Below, piece by piece: positions 44,647 through 59,900 of a stretch of DNA of 64,000 nt. Where the stretch lies: contig JANPYM010000006.1 of NCBI GenBank assembly GCA_025890175.1, positions 776,376 to 840,375 on the forward strand, given 5' to 3'. Position 1 is the first letter of the stretch, and the number at the start of each line of letters is the position of its first letter. The notes under the pieces were generated by a model. The model worked only from the letters and a program-made list of their open reading frames with translations, ran no database searches and was not told the origin of the DNA. This DNA comes from Ciborinia camelliae. Lineage: Eukaryota > Ascomycota > Leotiomycetes > Helotiales > Sclerotiniaceae. The position numbers and the translations under genes are program-made.

Positions 44647-45143
44647 TTTAAATATCTCAAAAATTTGAGATTGAAATTTGAAGTTGTTGTGGAAAGAATT
44701 ATTTTTGGAAAAGGTGAGATGGAGGTACTAAAGTTGGTTACCCTTTAAGCAGAATAGATTTCACGTGATGTAAATTCACCAATTTTTGAGGATCTTGTAG
44801 AATCCATCTCATAAGCACCCCTGCAAGGCTGTAGAGAGAGGAAAGAAATGATATCTAGAGATTTGACGGCATCCTGGGAACTTTAAAAGATGTTTCAATT
44901 TCTCAATATGTATTTTATTTCTTGAATGCCATCTGAACTATCAATAATTAAAGCTCTGTATTTTCTTTATTGAAAGAATTTGTAGCTGATTTATTACATA
45001 TTTATAAAGTAAACCCCGCTGTGTAGAGGTTGCTGTAGCCGACTAGTAAATTCTCGGTGAAGAAGAAATTCAATACCCATATCGCTCTCAAAAATAAACA
45101 ACCCACTCCCACAAATCAACATCAACATCACACGCGCATCAAA
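44647..45143. promoter_or_regulatory. Divergent promoter region of the zinc-knuckle / AT-hook-like gene pair
   Basis: 497 bp between start codons of two divergently transcribed orphan genes. It contains TTTCACGTGATG at about 44759-44770. Bidirectional control is inferred. Confidence 0.35.
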
Positions 45144-46943
<1,800 letters not shown>

Positions 46944-46982
46944 TTTCAATCAGAATTTCCAATGTTGGAATAGTCGTGGAAT

Positions 46983-47868
<886 letters not shown>

Positions 47869-48557
47869 CTATCTATTCGACGAATAGTTACTTGTATATG
47901 ATTATCTATTCGAACAAATATATTTTATTTTTTTATTAAAAAATTATAATATTGATGATATCTATTTGACGAATAATAGATTGTATTGAATTATCTATTC
48001 GAGCGAATATATTTTATTTTTTTTATTAAAAAATTATAATATGAATTATATTTGTTTTATAAATATTCGACAAATAATAGATTGTATATAATTATCTATT
48101 CGAGCAAATATTTTTGATTTTTTTATTAAAAATGTTATAATCTTAATGATATCTATTTGACGAATAATAGATTGTATTGAATTATCTATTCGAGTAAATA
48201 TATCTCAATTTTTTATTAAAGAATTGTAATATTAATTATATTTACTTTATATATATTCGACAAATTAAATATTATATATAATTATCTATTCGAGCAAACA
48301 TATCTTATTTCTTTTAAAAGAATTATAATATTAATTATATTTACTTTGTATACATTCGACAAATCAAATATTATATATAATTATCTATTCGAATAAACGC
48401 TTTTTATTTTTTTTCTATTAAAGAATTATAATATTAATAATAATTATTTTATATCTATTCGAGGGAAATATATTATCTATAATTATTTATTCGAGTAAAC
48501 ATATTTTATTATTTTTTTAATTATCTATTCGATAAATTATAAATTGTATATAATTAT

Positions 48558-48754
48558 TGTCACGGAGTGAAATAGAAAAAGGAATCATAACCTTAGGCAT
48601 CGGAATAGTATTGTAGTAAACTATAAAGAGGAAAAGGATTCTAATCTAAAAGAGGATCTGTTTAAATACCCTCTAGCTCTTGCTCTAGCTCTCTAGCTCC
48701 TGCTCTAGCTCTCTAACTCCTGCCTTAAACAGGAACCCTTAACAGTTTCTAACA
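48558..48754 (+). mobile_element. Solo LTR-like element, 197 bp, TSD ATTAT
   Basis: Begins TGTCACGGAGTG and ends GTTTCTAACA, with perfect 5-bp flanking repeats ATTAT at 48553-48557 and 48755-48759. The interior is less AT-rich than the satellite and contains CTCTAGCTC-type short repeats. TG...CA ends plus a 5-bp duplication are the hallmark of LTR integration. No internal coding part is present, so it is a solo LTR or a very short non-autonomous element. Confidence 0.8.
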
Positions 48755-48917
48755 ATTATCTTATCTATTTAAACAAATATATATAGTTATTTTATTAAAT
48801 TATAATATTAAAGTATTAATTGAATTTATTTAACTATTATTCGTCGAATATTAAATTCCATTCGATTATCTATTCGAGCAAATATATTTTATTATTTTAT
48901 TAAAAAACTATAATACT

Positions 48918-49297
48918 TGTTACGAATCTAAAGACAACAAAAACAAAAGAAATGTCTAAGTATAGAATTCAGGCTTAAAGCCGGTGTACCAGCGATCGCC
49001 AATATTCGACGGCAATCGATAACAAATCTTCGACGTAATACTCAAATCGTAAATTATTTGATATATACGGAAACAGATTTTTGTAATTAAACAAAAGAAA
49101 CTTCGAAAACATGTAAAGCTTTATATTAAACAGAACATCGTTATTTAAACAACGATCGACAGTGTATTATCGGCTATTTAAAAAAGATAATAAAAATTTT
49201 ATTTAGGGGGTAATAAAAAGTTTTGGGTAAATATTGATCTAGTTGATTCCTTGTATTTTCTATCTTAATAATACTACTAATTATTATTTATTTTAAC
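48918..49297. mobile_element. Unidentified insertion interrupting the satellite
   Basis: The satellite pattern stops at 48917 and resumes near 49298. The intervening sequence begins TGTTACGAATCTAAAGAC and contains GC-richer parts (GCCGGTGTACCAGCGATCGCC). AATACT occurs at both borders (48912-48917 and 49270-49275), but the right end does not finish in CA. Probably a truncated LTR or other element. Confidence 0.35.
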
Positions 49298-50264
49298 AAA
49301 TATGTTTTCTTAGTTCAATAAAGAATTATAATAATAAATTATATCTATTCGATAAATAAAAGATTATATCTATTTATCTATTCGAGAAAATATATTCACT
49401 GGCATTATTATTATTACTACGATCTTAATAAATATAAAATATAATTATATTAGACATTATACTTACATATAATCTTCTTATATTTTATTATATAGAGATT
49501 AATTATTTATATATATTATTTATATATTACTATTAATACCAATAATTAATTTTAATAAAGTCTAATTAAATATATTTATAAGGTTTTAATATACGCGAAT
49601 AGTTAATTCCATTTCAATATCTATTTCTCGAAGAGATATAATATTATTAACAAATTATAGTTTAATATATTAATAAAGTTTAAATATACGCGAATAGTTA
49701 ATTACATCTTATTATTTATTTCTCGAAGAGATATAATATTATTAATAAATTATAGTTTAATATATTAATAAAGTTTAAATATACGCGAATAGTTAATTAC
49801 ATCTTATTATTTATTTCTCGAAGAGATATAATATTATTAATAAATTATAGTTTAATATATTAATAAAGTTTAAATATACGCGAATAGTTAATTACATCTT
49901 ATTATTTATTTCTCGAAGAGATATAATATTATTAACAAATTATAGTTTAATATATTAATAAAGTTTAACTGTACGCGAATAGTTAATTACATTTTAATAT
50001 CTATACCTCGAAGAGATATAATATTATTAACAAATTATAGTTTAATATATTAATAAAAATTAAATATATACGAAATAGTTAATTACATCTTATTATCTAT
50101 TTCGCGAAGAGATAAAATATTATTAACAAATTATAGTTAATTATATTAATAGAGTTTAAATATATACGAAATGGTTAATTACATCTTATTATCTATTTCG
50201 CGAAGAGATAAAATATTATTAACAAATTATAGTTTAATATATTTAAGTTAATAAAAATTAAATA

Positions 50265-50478
50265 TGTTGGTTTCGTCTGGGGGGGTGGTAAAGCGTAAAG
50301 TACTTCAATCTGTGTTCATATAATCTTTCTTGTCATTTCTAAAGCTATAGAGATCGATCCCTTATATAGAGGTCGATGCCGTATTAGAATGCCTAGCATG
50401 TTCTAATACGTTCGTACGCTAGTAGCTCCTAGCATGTTCTAGTACGTCCGTACGGCTAGTCACATGATTATACCGACA
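50265..50478 (-). mobile_element. Solo LTR-like element, 214 bp, TSD AAATA
   Basis: On the plus strand it runs from TGTTGGTTTCG to TATACCGACA, with perfect 5-bp duplications AAATA at 50260-50264 and 50479-50483. It sits inside the 95-bp array and cuts one unit. Read on the minus strand it starts TGTCGGTATAATC, carries CTCTATATAAGGGATCG (a likely LTR TATA box) and ends GAAACCAACA. Sequence and order match the element at 51602-51813, so both belong to one family of about 212 bp. Confidence 0.88.
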
Positions 50479-51601
50479 AAATATACACGAAATAGTTAAT
50501 TACATCTTATTATCTATTTCGCGAAGAGATAAAATATTATTAACAAATTATAGTTAATTATATTAATAGAGTTTAAATATATACGAAATGGTTAATTACA
50601 TCTTAATATATATTCCTCGAATAGATAAAATATTTATTATTAAAATCATATAAAAGTATTTGAATTTCAAATAATATTTATATATTCGTTAAATATATAT
50701 TTACTTTAAATTAAGTATTTGAGCTAAGAGATAATAGTATAAATGAGATTTTAATAAGTTATTATAAAATAAATATAAATTTATTTATAATCAATTCATT
50801 AAATAAAGAGTTAATATAAAATGTTTAATATATTACTAGTATAGTTTCTTTTTGAGATAATTCGAAACAAAAAATAATAATAAAGTAATTAAATCATTGC
50901 TCGAATAGATAATCGTATACAATTAACTATTCGTCGAAGATATAAATATATTATTAAAATAAAATTTATAAAGAGATAATTATATAACTCGAACTATTGT
51001 AACTATATAATAAAAGGATATATTTATTACAAAATAATTAGTCGACATTTGAAGTCTTGGATTATAATTATAGATTGTATATCGCCAATCCTATATCGAT
51101 AATCACGTTATATCTAGAGTTTTTCTTAATGAATACTATATAGCTAATCGTATAATCATTTCTTATTTCTCTTTCATTCTCACTCTATTATCTAAATCGA
51201 ATGTCGATATCTATATATATAGCATCAATTAATCTATAGAGTTTAAGAAGCATCATTATCATTTTTAATATTGAAAGGGAAAATGAGATGAGGATACCTA
51301 CCTATGCCTATATGATATTTAAGATGCGAGGGGGTTTTAGAAATACTTAATTATATATAATTATCTATTTGAGCAAATATTCAATCGCTCTTTTATTATT
51401 ATCTATTCGAGGAATCGAAATCTATAAGTAATTAACTATTCGATCGAATACAAATAAATATTATTCTTTATTTTAAAATTAATTGATGAGTATAGAATTG
51501 ATATTGCTAGCTTTAGATAATATTCAGCCTACTGTATTTTAGATTTGTATAGATTTCTAAGAGTTTCTTTTACATTTTATAAGGCTTTATGGCTCTAATA
51601 T

Positions 51602-51813
51602 TGTCACTATCGGTACAACCATATGATCGTATATAGGGGCCGTACGAAGTGACGGTATGGGCCGTATTATATGAACTAGCGCAGGAACTAGTACTTCAAC
51701 ATCTCTATATAAGGGATCACTTTAGCATAGCATTATAGGAATCAAGAATCATCATACATAAGTTTATAGCATAGAGTACTTTACACTTTGAACCCACCAA
51801 GTTGATACCAACA
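51602..51813 (+). mobile_element. LTR-like element, 212 bp, same family
   Basis: Begins TGTCACTATCGGTACAACC, contains CTCTATATAAGGGATC near the middle and ends GTACTTTACACTTTGAACCC plus ACCAAGTTGATACCAACA. Same family and opposite orientation to 50265-50478, so the two are not a paired 5' and 3' LTR. Flanking 5-mers (AATAT and GTTAT) do not match, so the duplication has decayed or the element recombined. Confidence 0.75.
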
Positions 51814-52888
51814 GTTATAGAGACTTAAACTTCCAATGGTATAAAAACGTAACTTGGGTGTAAGCGTAAATGATGCTTGATATGAAGGGATTTGAGTGGA
51901 TCGAACGGGAGAAATTGACACAGGTGGTACTCGGCGATGGACAGCGAATATGATCTTTAAGGCATTAAAGTTTAGGTGTGTGCAAAAACAGAATCATAAA
52001 TAGTCCAGGGCTTTGAGCCTTCAAAATTGTTGTAGGGTTTAGCTAAAAGAATGGTGATTGACTAGAGCTCAGCCTAGACCGGAAGAGCTTCTAAATTCTC
52101 TGATATTATGCCATGATTCCCGATCCAACAAATCTTTGAAAACCTTACAAGTTTGGAGAGTTAGCTTGTATAAATAAACACACAATCATCGAAAGTGATG
52201 GCGCCAAATACTGAGATAGTGTTTGATATATGAAGCTATTGATACCGAATTCCGACCCCAAGATCTTCATCGAAGGTTAAGGTTAAATTTAGTTAAAACT
52301 TTAAGATCGAGGGAGCCATACGAGAGACGTGCCAAAAAGAATTCTAGAGATCTTGAAAGTCGTAACTTAAAGTAATCAAGTTCAAACGATCTTGAACATA
52401 TGAACGGACCACAAGTTCCAGGTCCAGATCACCATAGATTGATCTTGTGTATTCATGTAGAGTTTATACTACTCTAGACATGACAATAACCATTGTCGGC
52501 AATCATAAGAAGTAAAGCTTAATCTCCAAGGTTATTGATCTTTTTGACCTAAGAAGAATGAGGAAGATGAAGCTATCATGACCACCAACCGAGAGCTCTC
52601 TACTTTTTTGACAAACTAAATCAAACGATATCAGTGCACGGCCTTGGCTGTCAGCCGCAAATAATCCAAACTATCGGAAAATACCCAGGAGGACCTAGGA
52701 AACTAACCACTTTCAGTCAGTTTTTGTCAAGAAGAGAATTTGGGGCAAGTGTTCCAACTGCCAATCCCGAGAAAAGTTTAGGACCTACTGAACTTATGGG
52801 ATCACATGCAAATCATATAGTTGTCACTGATAAACCTTCATAGGCGAAGATGAATGTTCTCACTTATCGTATCCAACCGTATTCGCAT
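51814..52888. other. Gene-poor region
   Basis: Moderately AT-rich unique sequence. Only short open frames without plausible composition. No gene is supported. Confidence 0.5.
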
Positions 52889-52890
52889 TA

Positions 52891-53373
52891 GAGGTCTTTA
52901 GCAAAAATTTCTTGGGTAAAGATTTATTTCTAGCCATGCCTAAAATGGATTTACAGGGATTTTATGGATCGAACTGATTATTCAGAGCCTTTGGAAATTG
53001 ATTAATAATCAAGATCTAATCAAAATCAAGTTTAGCTTAATTAAATCTCGTCTAACTTTTGTCTAGCTTTAGTGTTACACACTATTGCTTTTTTCATAAT
53101 TTTCATAAATATTGTAAAAATTAAAATCTACAATTAAACCCATTTTGGTAAAAAATAGCGTTAATAATTTATCGATATTATTTTTTATATTGATATCTTT
53201 TAAATAGATAAGTTTTCTTTTTAAAAAGATTTAATTTAAAGTTTAAACTCTTAATTAAAATTTAATCTTTTGGAAATTATACCTATTTAAATCTAGTTTC
53301 GAAGATCTATACTTATTTAGAGCTACTAGAGTTAGCTAGCTTAGAAAACCCAAGAAATTTTGCTAAAGACCTC
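52891..53373. mobile_element. Inverted-repeat element of 483 bp flanked by TA (mariner/MITE-like)
   Basis: The left end is GAGGTCTTTAGC plus AAAAATTTCTTGGG (52891-52916); the right end is its inverted repeat with one A fewer (53349-53373). TA dinucleotides flank both ends (52889-52890 and 53374-53375), as expected of Tc1/mariner-type insertion. The interior is AT-rich with no open frame, so it is non-autonomous or mutated. Confidence 0.75.
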
Positions 53374-53375
53374 TA

Positions 53376-56300
53376 TTTATATTTATAAAGGTAGCAATTG
53401 AGTCAAGTGCTAATGCAAACTTCCCATCTTGTGATTGATAAGACAACGTGATAGGATGCGTAAAGTTTCTTATACTCTTATGTGTTGTCTCGGGTAGATT
53501 TGTAGAGTTGATATTTTGGATTCTTAGTAATGAATAGCTTTTCCTCTTGTAGCTTCGTAGACCCAAAGTCCGATAATAAAATCCTTAAAGCTTATTACAT
53601 TACTGCTGAATGTCACTGCTTGGCAATGAGAAGTCAAAAATCCAAACGGATATTGCGGCCATTGAGGGTTCCTGTGGGACCGAATGGAGTTTATATGGGG
53701 AAATCTAAACCCTAGATCATTAACAAGGTGCTCGCATAGCCTCACCAATGAAAGTAGTTTGTTTGCTCCAGTACCTACAAGGCTACAACGGGATACACAT
53801 GAGGGAGAACGGGATGTTATGGATTCATAAATCCATGCAATTGTACCTTCAAGGCATGCACTTTGGTGATTACTGAACATCGAAAAGTGGATATTGATGC
53901 AAGATTGATTAATGCCATGCCAAACAAGGATTTGGTATGCCTTAAAAATCATCGAAATCTTTCTGGTAGGAGTCTTCTCTACACCAGATATTTCCGGCAT
54001 TAAACGAATCTTCTGATTCTGCATGAAGACATAGATGCGGAAAAGCCATCCGCTGATTGTGGCTTTTGGAACGTTGAATTAATAGCTGACAGTTCACAAA
54101 GCTTCAAGACTAGATGAAGAGATATTTCTTGAGACATAGTAATCCTGTCCAGCTGAATCCAGGTATTAATAAGCCATCTACATTTGTTATAAAGTACAGT
54201 ACAGTCAATAATAGACGAACATCTTCCCACATGGTACACTATATCTTACCTTTGAGTACCTAGGTACCTTTAAGTTTTAATAGACGATCCCTCTAAGTCT
54301 TCTCAGCTCTTCTCCCATCAATCGACCCATATATATTATCCTAAAAAGATTACTGATCAATATAATTCCACAGTTGATCAAGGGTATTTCCGTTAACCAG
54401 CAATTTAACGCACAGGTACAAGACAAGCCCTATAGCGCCTTATAGAAAATACTGATTTCTTTTAAAATTTCTAAAAATGTGAGGCGGACATGTACTGCGG
54501 GTTCATTATTTGTATGTATACTGTAGTAAGCTTTTACAGTGCCGATAATGGTACCAAGAAGTTTATAGAGATTTTCCGAATCACTTGATGATTCTATTTT
54601 GACTTTTTGATGGATGTACAGTATCTCTGGCATCTCATTTTATTTTGATAGGAAAATTGATCTCATAAGATTATTAATGACGAGAAGATAAATATCTGAG
54701 ATTTAACAAAAGAGGACTCCTTTTTGTCGTCAAATTAAGAACGAATGGATCATGAGAATCCTTGAGGTTGTTAAAAGGGGAAAAAGAGATATATTTGAGA
54801 GAAACTTTGGATTCCATATGTTTCGGGTTCGAACTTCGATAATTGTTCCCGCAACCCTATTTGTAGTATTTCTCTTATCAAAGTTCAAACCCAAGAGATT
54901 GATTTTCTATTGATGCCTTGTTCCAAGACATTTAGGCACTGGGCAGTAAAACTTTATGATGTTGCCTGGTTGATCATACCGAAAGTCTAATAAAGTTTTT
55001 GCAACGATTTCTTTTGGTACCAGTACCTAGTAATCATAACCTTATACTGAAGGGTTTTAGACTAAAACCCTTCAATCCCCAGTGATTGACTTGCCCAGAG
55101 TAAAGGGATTTTCCGGTGGCATTGCGGAAATTTTGAAGTTCTGGAAAAGAAGTTAGGACAGAGTGCCGGTCTCTACGGAGTAGTCTATAGCTTTGAATAG
55201 GAATAAAGGAGACATGGGAGTTATGATATTTACATGGTATAGTATTTGGTTGATCAAACCCCATTAACATCTGTCCCTACGCCGGTCCCATGGTAAATAC
55301 CCAATAATACATTATTCCCCATAAGTTTTACTCAAAGATTCAATACTCTCCCACTCCACAACCCACGGATAATCTCCATTCAATCGGTCAGGGTCAAATC
55401 AAGTCACATAGCCACATTAGCTACATACTTCCTATAAGCAATACTTTAGCCCCTTCATCAATACCTCAATCGGAATGAACCGACGATATCGATCTAATAC
55501 AACTTGACAAGTACTAGAGTCTAGATAGTCTACATCCGTCAGATCCGTTCAAGCATAATCATCAATAATCATAACAATCCCTCAAGAGTTGACACTGACT
55601 GTACTCCAACATTCCCCACTTCCCCGAACTACGAAAATACTTACGCTGCAATTCTTCGGGGCGTTATAACCAGCTCATTCCCGTACAATATCTTCAATAA
55701 ATCACTTCCTCATATCAGTTCATTCAATCACTTGTTTACTCTTATCACAATCCAAGGGAAAGATTCGTACCATTGGGTATCATTCGTTTCAGAGTGATAA
55801 CAAAGTTTACGCGTACTCCACCTAATTGATCTACGACAAGAATTTGAACATTTATTTCTTGTATTTTCATTCCCAGCCTTACCTCATCGAACATAAGATC
55901 CTTCCTTTTGGCTTTCGCATTGGAATATTTTCTCCATGTCAATCTAAACGAGCGCACTTTCAAACGACTCTTCAACTTCCAAGGCTTCAACATCCCTATC
56001 CCCGTCATTGATCTACATTCTGCGATACTTTTTTAGTGTAGCTTGGCTTGTTCCACAGCATTGGATTTAGCTTTAAGATCGAAAACTAATATTTTCATCG
56101 GCCTTTTTCAAAATCCCTGTTTGAAAATTAAGAAACCTTGAGACGAGTTCCTCCCCGCCTTGATTTTCGATTACTTGAATTGGGCTCCTCATTGGCATTC
56201 ACATTTTCATTTGACCAAATTATCTTTGATTTGGATAATTAATGTAAAAGTCCGAAAAGTCTCTTGAAAGTTTAAATCTTCTTCTTCCATTTCCAGTTTT

Positions 56301-56643
56301 TTTTTATCCCAACGAACCATATCTACATACAACATTGCGCAGCACTTACGACTCTTCTACATATTACTACCTACTGTTGCATCTACCTGCACTCCAACCC
56401 AAGGATCTGCCGCCGTTTCTATTTTAGTCAACGAGAGTACATATCAAGTATTTACCCCTCAAAAATCGGTTTTGGGGTCCATTGAGAGATATTATAATAT
56501 ATGCTCAATAACTTCATACTTCTCAAACCATCAACGATATCACAAACATATACAACAGACACAATACCTCACTACTGCGAAAACTATCTCTTCGCTCTCA
56601 CACAATCACCATATCTCACTAAAATACGATATCCATATACAAA
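53376..56643. other. Gene-poor region with uncertain open frames and palindromes
   Basis: Open frames on the minus strand at 53524-54024 and 54000-54239 have plausible composition (IYESITSRSPSCVSRCSLVG, LSLVRLCEHLVNDL) but no recognised family, and could be relics. An exact TACCTAGGTA lies at 54257-54266. An 18-bp imperfect inverted repeat lies at 54825-54892 and a perfect 13-bp palindrome at 55048-55074. A short minus-strand frame at 55745-56008 is also unsupported. Confidence 0.4.
55048..55074. other. Perfect 13-bp-arm palindrome
   Basis: TGAAGGGTTTTAG, one A, then CTAAAACCCTTCA. The perfect arms could form a hairpin or a dimer-binding site. Confidence 0.6.
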
Positions 56644-56931
56644 ATGTCATCTTGCGCATTCTCCCGAGCGTCCTCGAACGCTTCATCCTCATCCTCCTCA
56701 TCCGCATCCTCCTCCTCATCCTCCTCCTCATCATACTCGATGGAACCAAGAGTAGAAATTATGCGTTGCTCACGGTGCGCCAAAACTGTCGAAACCATCA
56801 GCACAATGCAATATCAGGGCAACGAATTACGAAGAGTTACTACAGATGATGCCAGTGCTAGTGGGATGGTACGATTTGGTCACAACTTATATTATTGTGA
56901 TCGTTGTGCCAAAATGGTTGGTTACAAGTGA
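56644..56931 (+). CDS. Small protein with two CxxC zinc-binding pairs
   Basis: Intronless, 95 residues from the ATG at 56644. A Ser-rich N terminus (residues 7-32) is followed by MEPRVEIMRCSRCAKTVET (C42, C45), then ISTMQYQGNELRRVT and GMVRFGHNLYYCDRCAKMVG (C85, C88). The two CxxC pairs 40 residues apart, each followed by AK, look like one zinc-ribbon site with internal symmetry. I believe similar small proteins are common in filamentous ascomycetes but cannot name the family. Probably nuclear or cytosolic. The frame and stop agree well with the motif, so the gene call is firmer than its short length suggests. Confidence 0.72.
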   Translation: MSSCAFSRASSNASSSSSSSASSSSSSSSSYSMEPRVEIMRCSRCAKTVETISTMQYQGNELRRVTTDDASASGMVRFGHNLYYCDRCAKMVGYK

Positions 56932-59900
56932 AGCGAGAATTGATGAAGGGGTTTCAAAGAAGATATACAGTGCGACAAATCACAACTTAACAATGAAGGG
57001 AGAGAATAGGAAATGAATGGACAGAACGAAAGACGCCTGGATTGATTGGAGTTGAAGGAATACTTTCTGGAAAGAAGGGAATGGGAAGGGAATGGGATCT
57101 GGAGTATGGAGTCAACGATTTGATGGCACGATTGATACCTATTTCCGATACCGATTTTCTACAATACAGTTCTACTGTTTGCGATACTATACCATGCGTT
57201 ACCATTACCTCTTGGTGAAAGATCACTGTACACATGTGTTACGCGATTACTGCACAATAAAAAAGCGTTTTAGATGTATGGTTTATCGCGTCGCATCGCA
57301 TCACCACTGGTACATATATCCCGTCACAACAATGCATCACAGGAAGCACAGCCAAATTCAATACAACCTCATTCTACAACACCATCTCACTATCGCCATC
57401 TTCATCAAGTCGAGTCATCAAAAGTCAAAGATACAGAAATATCTTCCACTCAAAATTTTTCCGAAAAGAATACGATCAAAAACAATATATCTTCAGATAA
57501 CGCATGCACACAGCCTCTTTTTCTCACCTCACCTATCTTTCGTGCCAAGAGAAAATATAAAAACCGGTCATGGATCACATTTTATCCGTTTTCCCAATTA
57601 CCCCACAGAGCGTGGTACTCTATGATTGGATTGGTATTCGGAGGGGGCCGAAAAGAATTCCCCAGAAGGAAAAGCGTTTTCATGGCTTGAATTTGCTGTG
57701 ATGTCATTGATGCATATCTCGAGATTTTTCACCTTGATTCTTTGACCGTTTGGTTTCGAAGTGATTTACTAGTAAACTACTGAATGGAAGTGGTCATTCA
57801 TGGCTTGAGAGGGGTATTTTTAGATCTTAAGGCAAGGGCTGAGGATATATCTTGAAGCTTGGAAAGAGACGGGAGTTACAATGCATAGATATGCATGAGA
57901 GGAACAGGAAATGATGGCAGTGTACTTCATGTTCCTTTATGAGATATGAGATATGTCATTTTAGCATGTTGAGTGGTAACTCACTTGTTTTATATACCAT
58001 GTAAATATTTACCTGGACTTAACTGGATAGGAAAGAAATATAAATAAACAATCATCATCATATAATATTATCTTATCGTGCATTCTCTCTTTAGGCTCCT
58101 GGAAATTTAGATATGACTACTGGGCTTATTTACCATAGTAATTTCGGGTTAGAAGTTACCCGAACTTCAATGTCTCAGTGGTGCGTAGGAGGCTTCACTT
58201 CATACATCATATGAACTAGTGGAGTGTGGAGACTCGAAAGATGGGCTGTTGCCAGTTGGAGGTTCAAATTGATAACCTACACGTGGTTTCGGTCAATTGA
58301 CCTAATTGATGTACATTCCGAAAGGCTGTTGACTGTTAACTGTCAATGTATATCACGTGGTATTTTGAGGGATGAGGGGGTTGGTTTGAATTTTGAGGAT
58401 ATAAATGTCGAAATAAGTCAATTTTTCAAATGGCAATAGGCAATATAAAGTTATATTAGCTGAAATAGAAATCTTATATTTTCAGAAAATTTTAAATTAA
58501 TGTTTGATATTGAAACAGTTGAATTGATATATGGTACCGTCAATTTACATCCCTAGAGCGAGGGGTACAACTCTAGTTCCGAATGTAGCACGTGATCAAA
58601 TGGAGACTCCCCGCCTCTAATGTTCAGACAGATTTAGAGAACACACGTCTAAACAGTATCAAGGATAATAATGAGAATGATATATTTTCACGTGATGGTG
58701 AGAGATACTGTCTCTGACTCATCTAACTCTCGTTTTCAGTCCAACCCCATTTAGCTCTCGCTTTCTTTGCTTAAACGACGGGAGATATAAGGTATGTAAA
58801 CCAAAAGTGGATAATAAAAACTGCAAAGCTATCCACTTTCCTAATTCTCCCAATCATATACACCGCTTACTTCCCCAGCATTGGATTAATCGGGTTGGGC
58901 TGAAGATGAGCTTACCTGGGTTAAGCCGGTATAGAAACTGTGAGTTGTCATGTGGAGTTACTGGGGAGTGGGGTGTGGGGGGCCAAGGTTTTTTTTCTTT
59001 CGGACAGTCCGAATGAAGCAGCAGTTGTCTCATTCGTTAATACGAGGACGAACGTTGAGGAGAATAGTGATTGCCGTTGAAGAAGGGGAGGGATGGAGGT
59101 TGCGTGATGTCTCATGCGATGTATGGTGAGGGGTGCAACGCGATGATGGATGTGATTGAGGATTAAAGGCGAAGTTGGGCATGATTGAAGAAGAGGGGTT
59201 TGTGTGGATTGAGATGATAAGATGACAACGTGGGAGGAGTAGGGATATGGAACCAGGAGTGAAAAGGGCTCTGTGTCAGTGTGTTGTGGTTTATGATAAG
59301 AGGTTGTAACTTTCAGAGAGCATGTACAATCGAGCATGCATGGAACTGTGGAGGTGTGGCTGTGGAAGGAAAATCTCTTTCCACCACACTGGTTAAAGAG
59401 TTTTTTGCGTTAATTCGGTGGAGCGGCGGGGTTTAGTTTACTCTGCACGCATGCGGGTTTGGAAATACTCAAATGGATGACTAGAGATGGGATAATGATA
59501 ATGATTAAAGGGGACGAGGAATGTGAACAGTATATACCAGATGCTGAGATAAGGGAATGGGCATTTGAAATCGTGGTATTGCTCTATTGGCCGAAATGTC
59601 GTTCAAACCTAAGAAAAAAGGGTCAGGAGAATGGAGACTGGAGAGGAAGGTAAACAAGGTGGATAGGTGGGGGCATGGATTCATTCATATAGATGTGGAG
59701 TTCCTTGCGGCAGTTGGAAGACCGTTTATTGAATGGATACAGGAGGGTACCCAATGAGAACATGATGCAGATGAAGGATATTAGGCGATGAACCATGGAT
59801 AGCATCAAGGAGTAATGGACCTAAGAAGGAAAAGTTGCGAATGGGATTTGTAGGTGGGGAAACATGTGATGCTGAACTCTTTGAAGGTATGTTATCTCCG

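Larger units (their letters stand above)
47869..51500. repeat. AT-rich satellite of about 95-100 bp units, with inserted elements
   Basis: The left part (47869-48917) repeats the word ATTATCTATTCGA at 47902, 47990, 48091, 48181, 48281 and 48380, with a variant at about 48481, a spacing of 88-101 bp. Units contain TTATTAAAAAATTATAATATT and TTTGACGAATAATAGATTG. The right part (49593-50660) has a sharper 95-96 bp period, marked by ACGCGAATAG or ACGAAATAG at 49593, 49688, 49783, 49878, 49973, 50070, 50166, 50487 and 50583. The arrays share TTATCTATT and CGAA words and look related. 50660-51500 is degenerate AT-rich sequence of the same type. No gene is present. Strong TpA enrichment is compatible with repeat-induced point mutation. 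Confidence 0.85.

Noticed and set aside
50265..51813. A complete LTR retrotransposon bounded by the two LTRs at 50265 and 51602
   Set aside because: The LTRs are in opposite orientation and the sequence between is satellite, with no gag or pol coding.
54825..54892. tRNA gene (GGTTCGAA word resembling a T-arm)
   Set aside because: The word is part of an inverted repeat; no D-arm, anticodon arm or acceptor stem fits.
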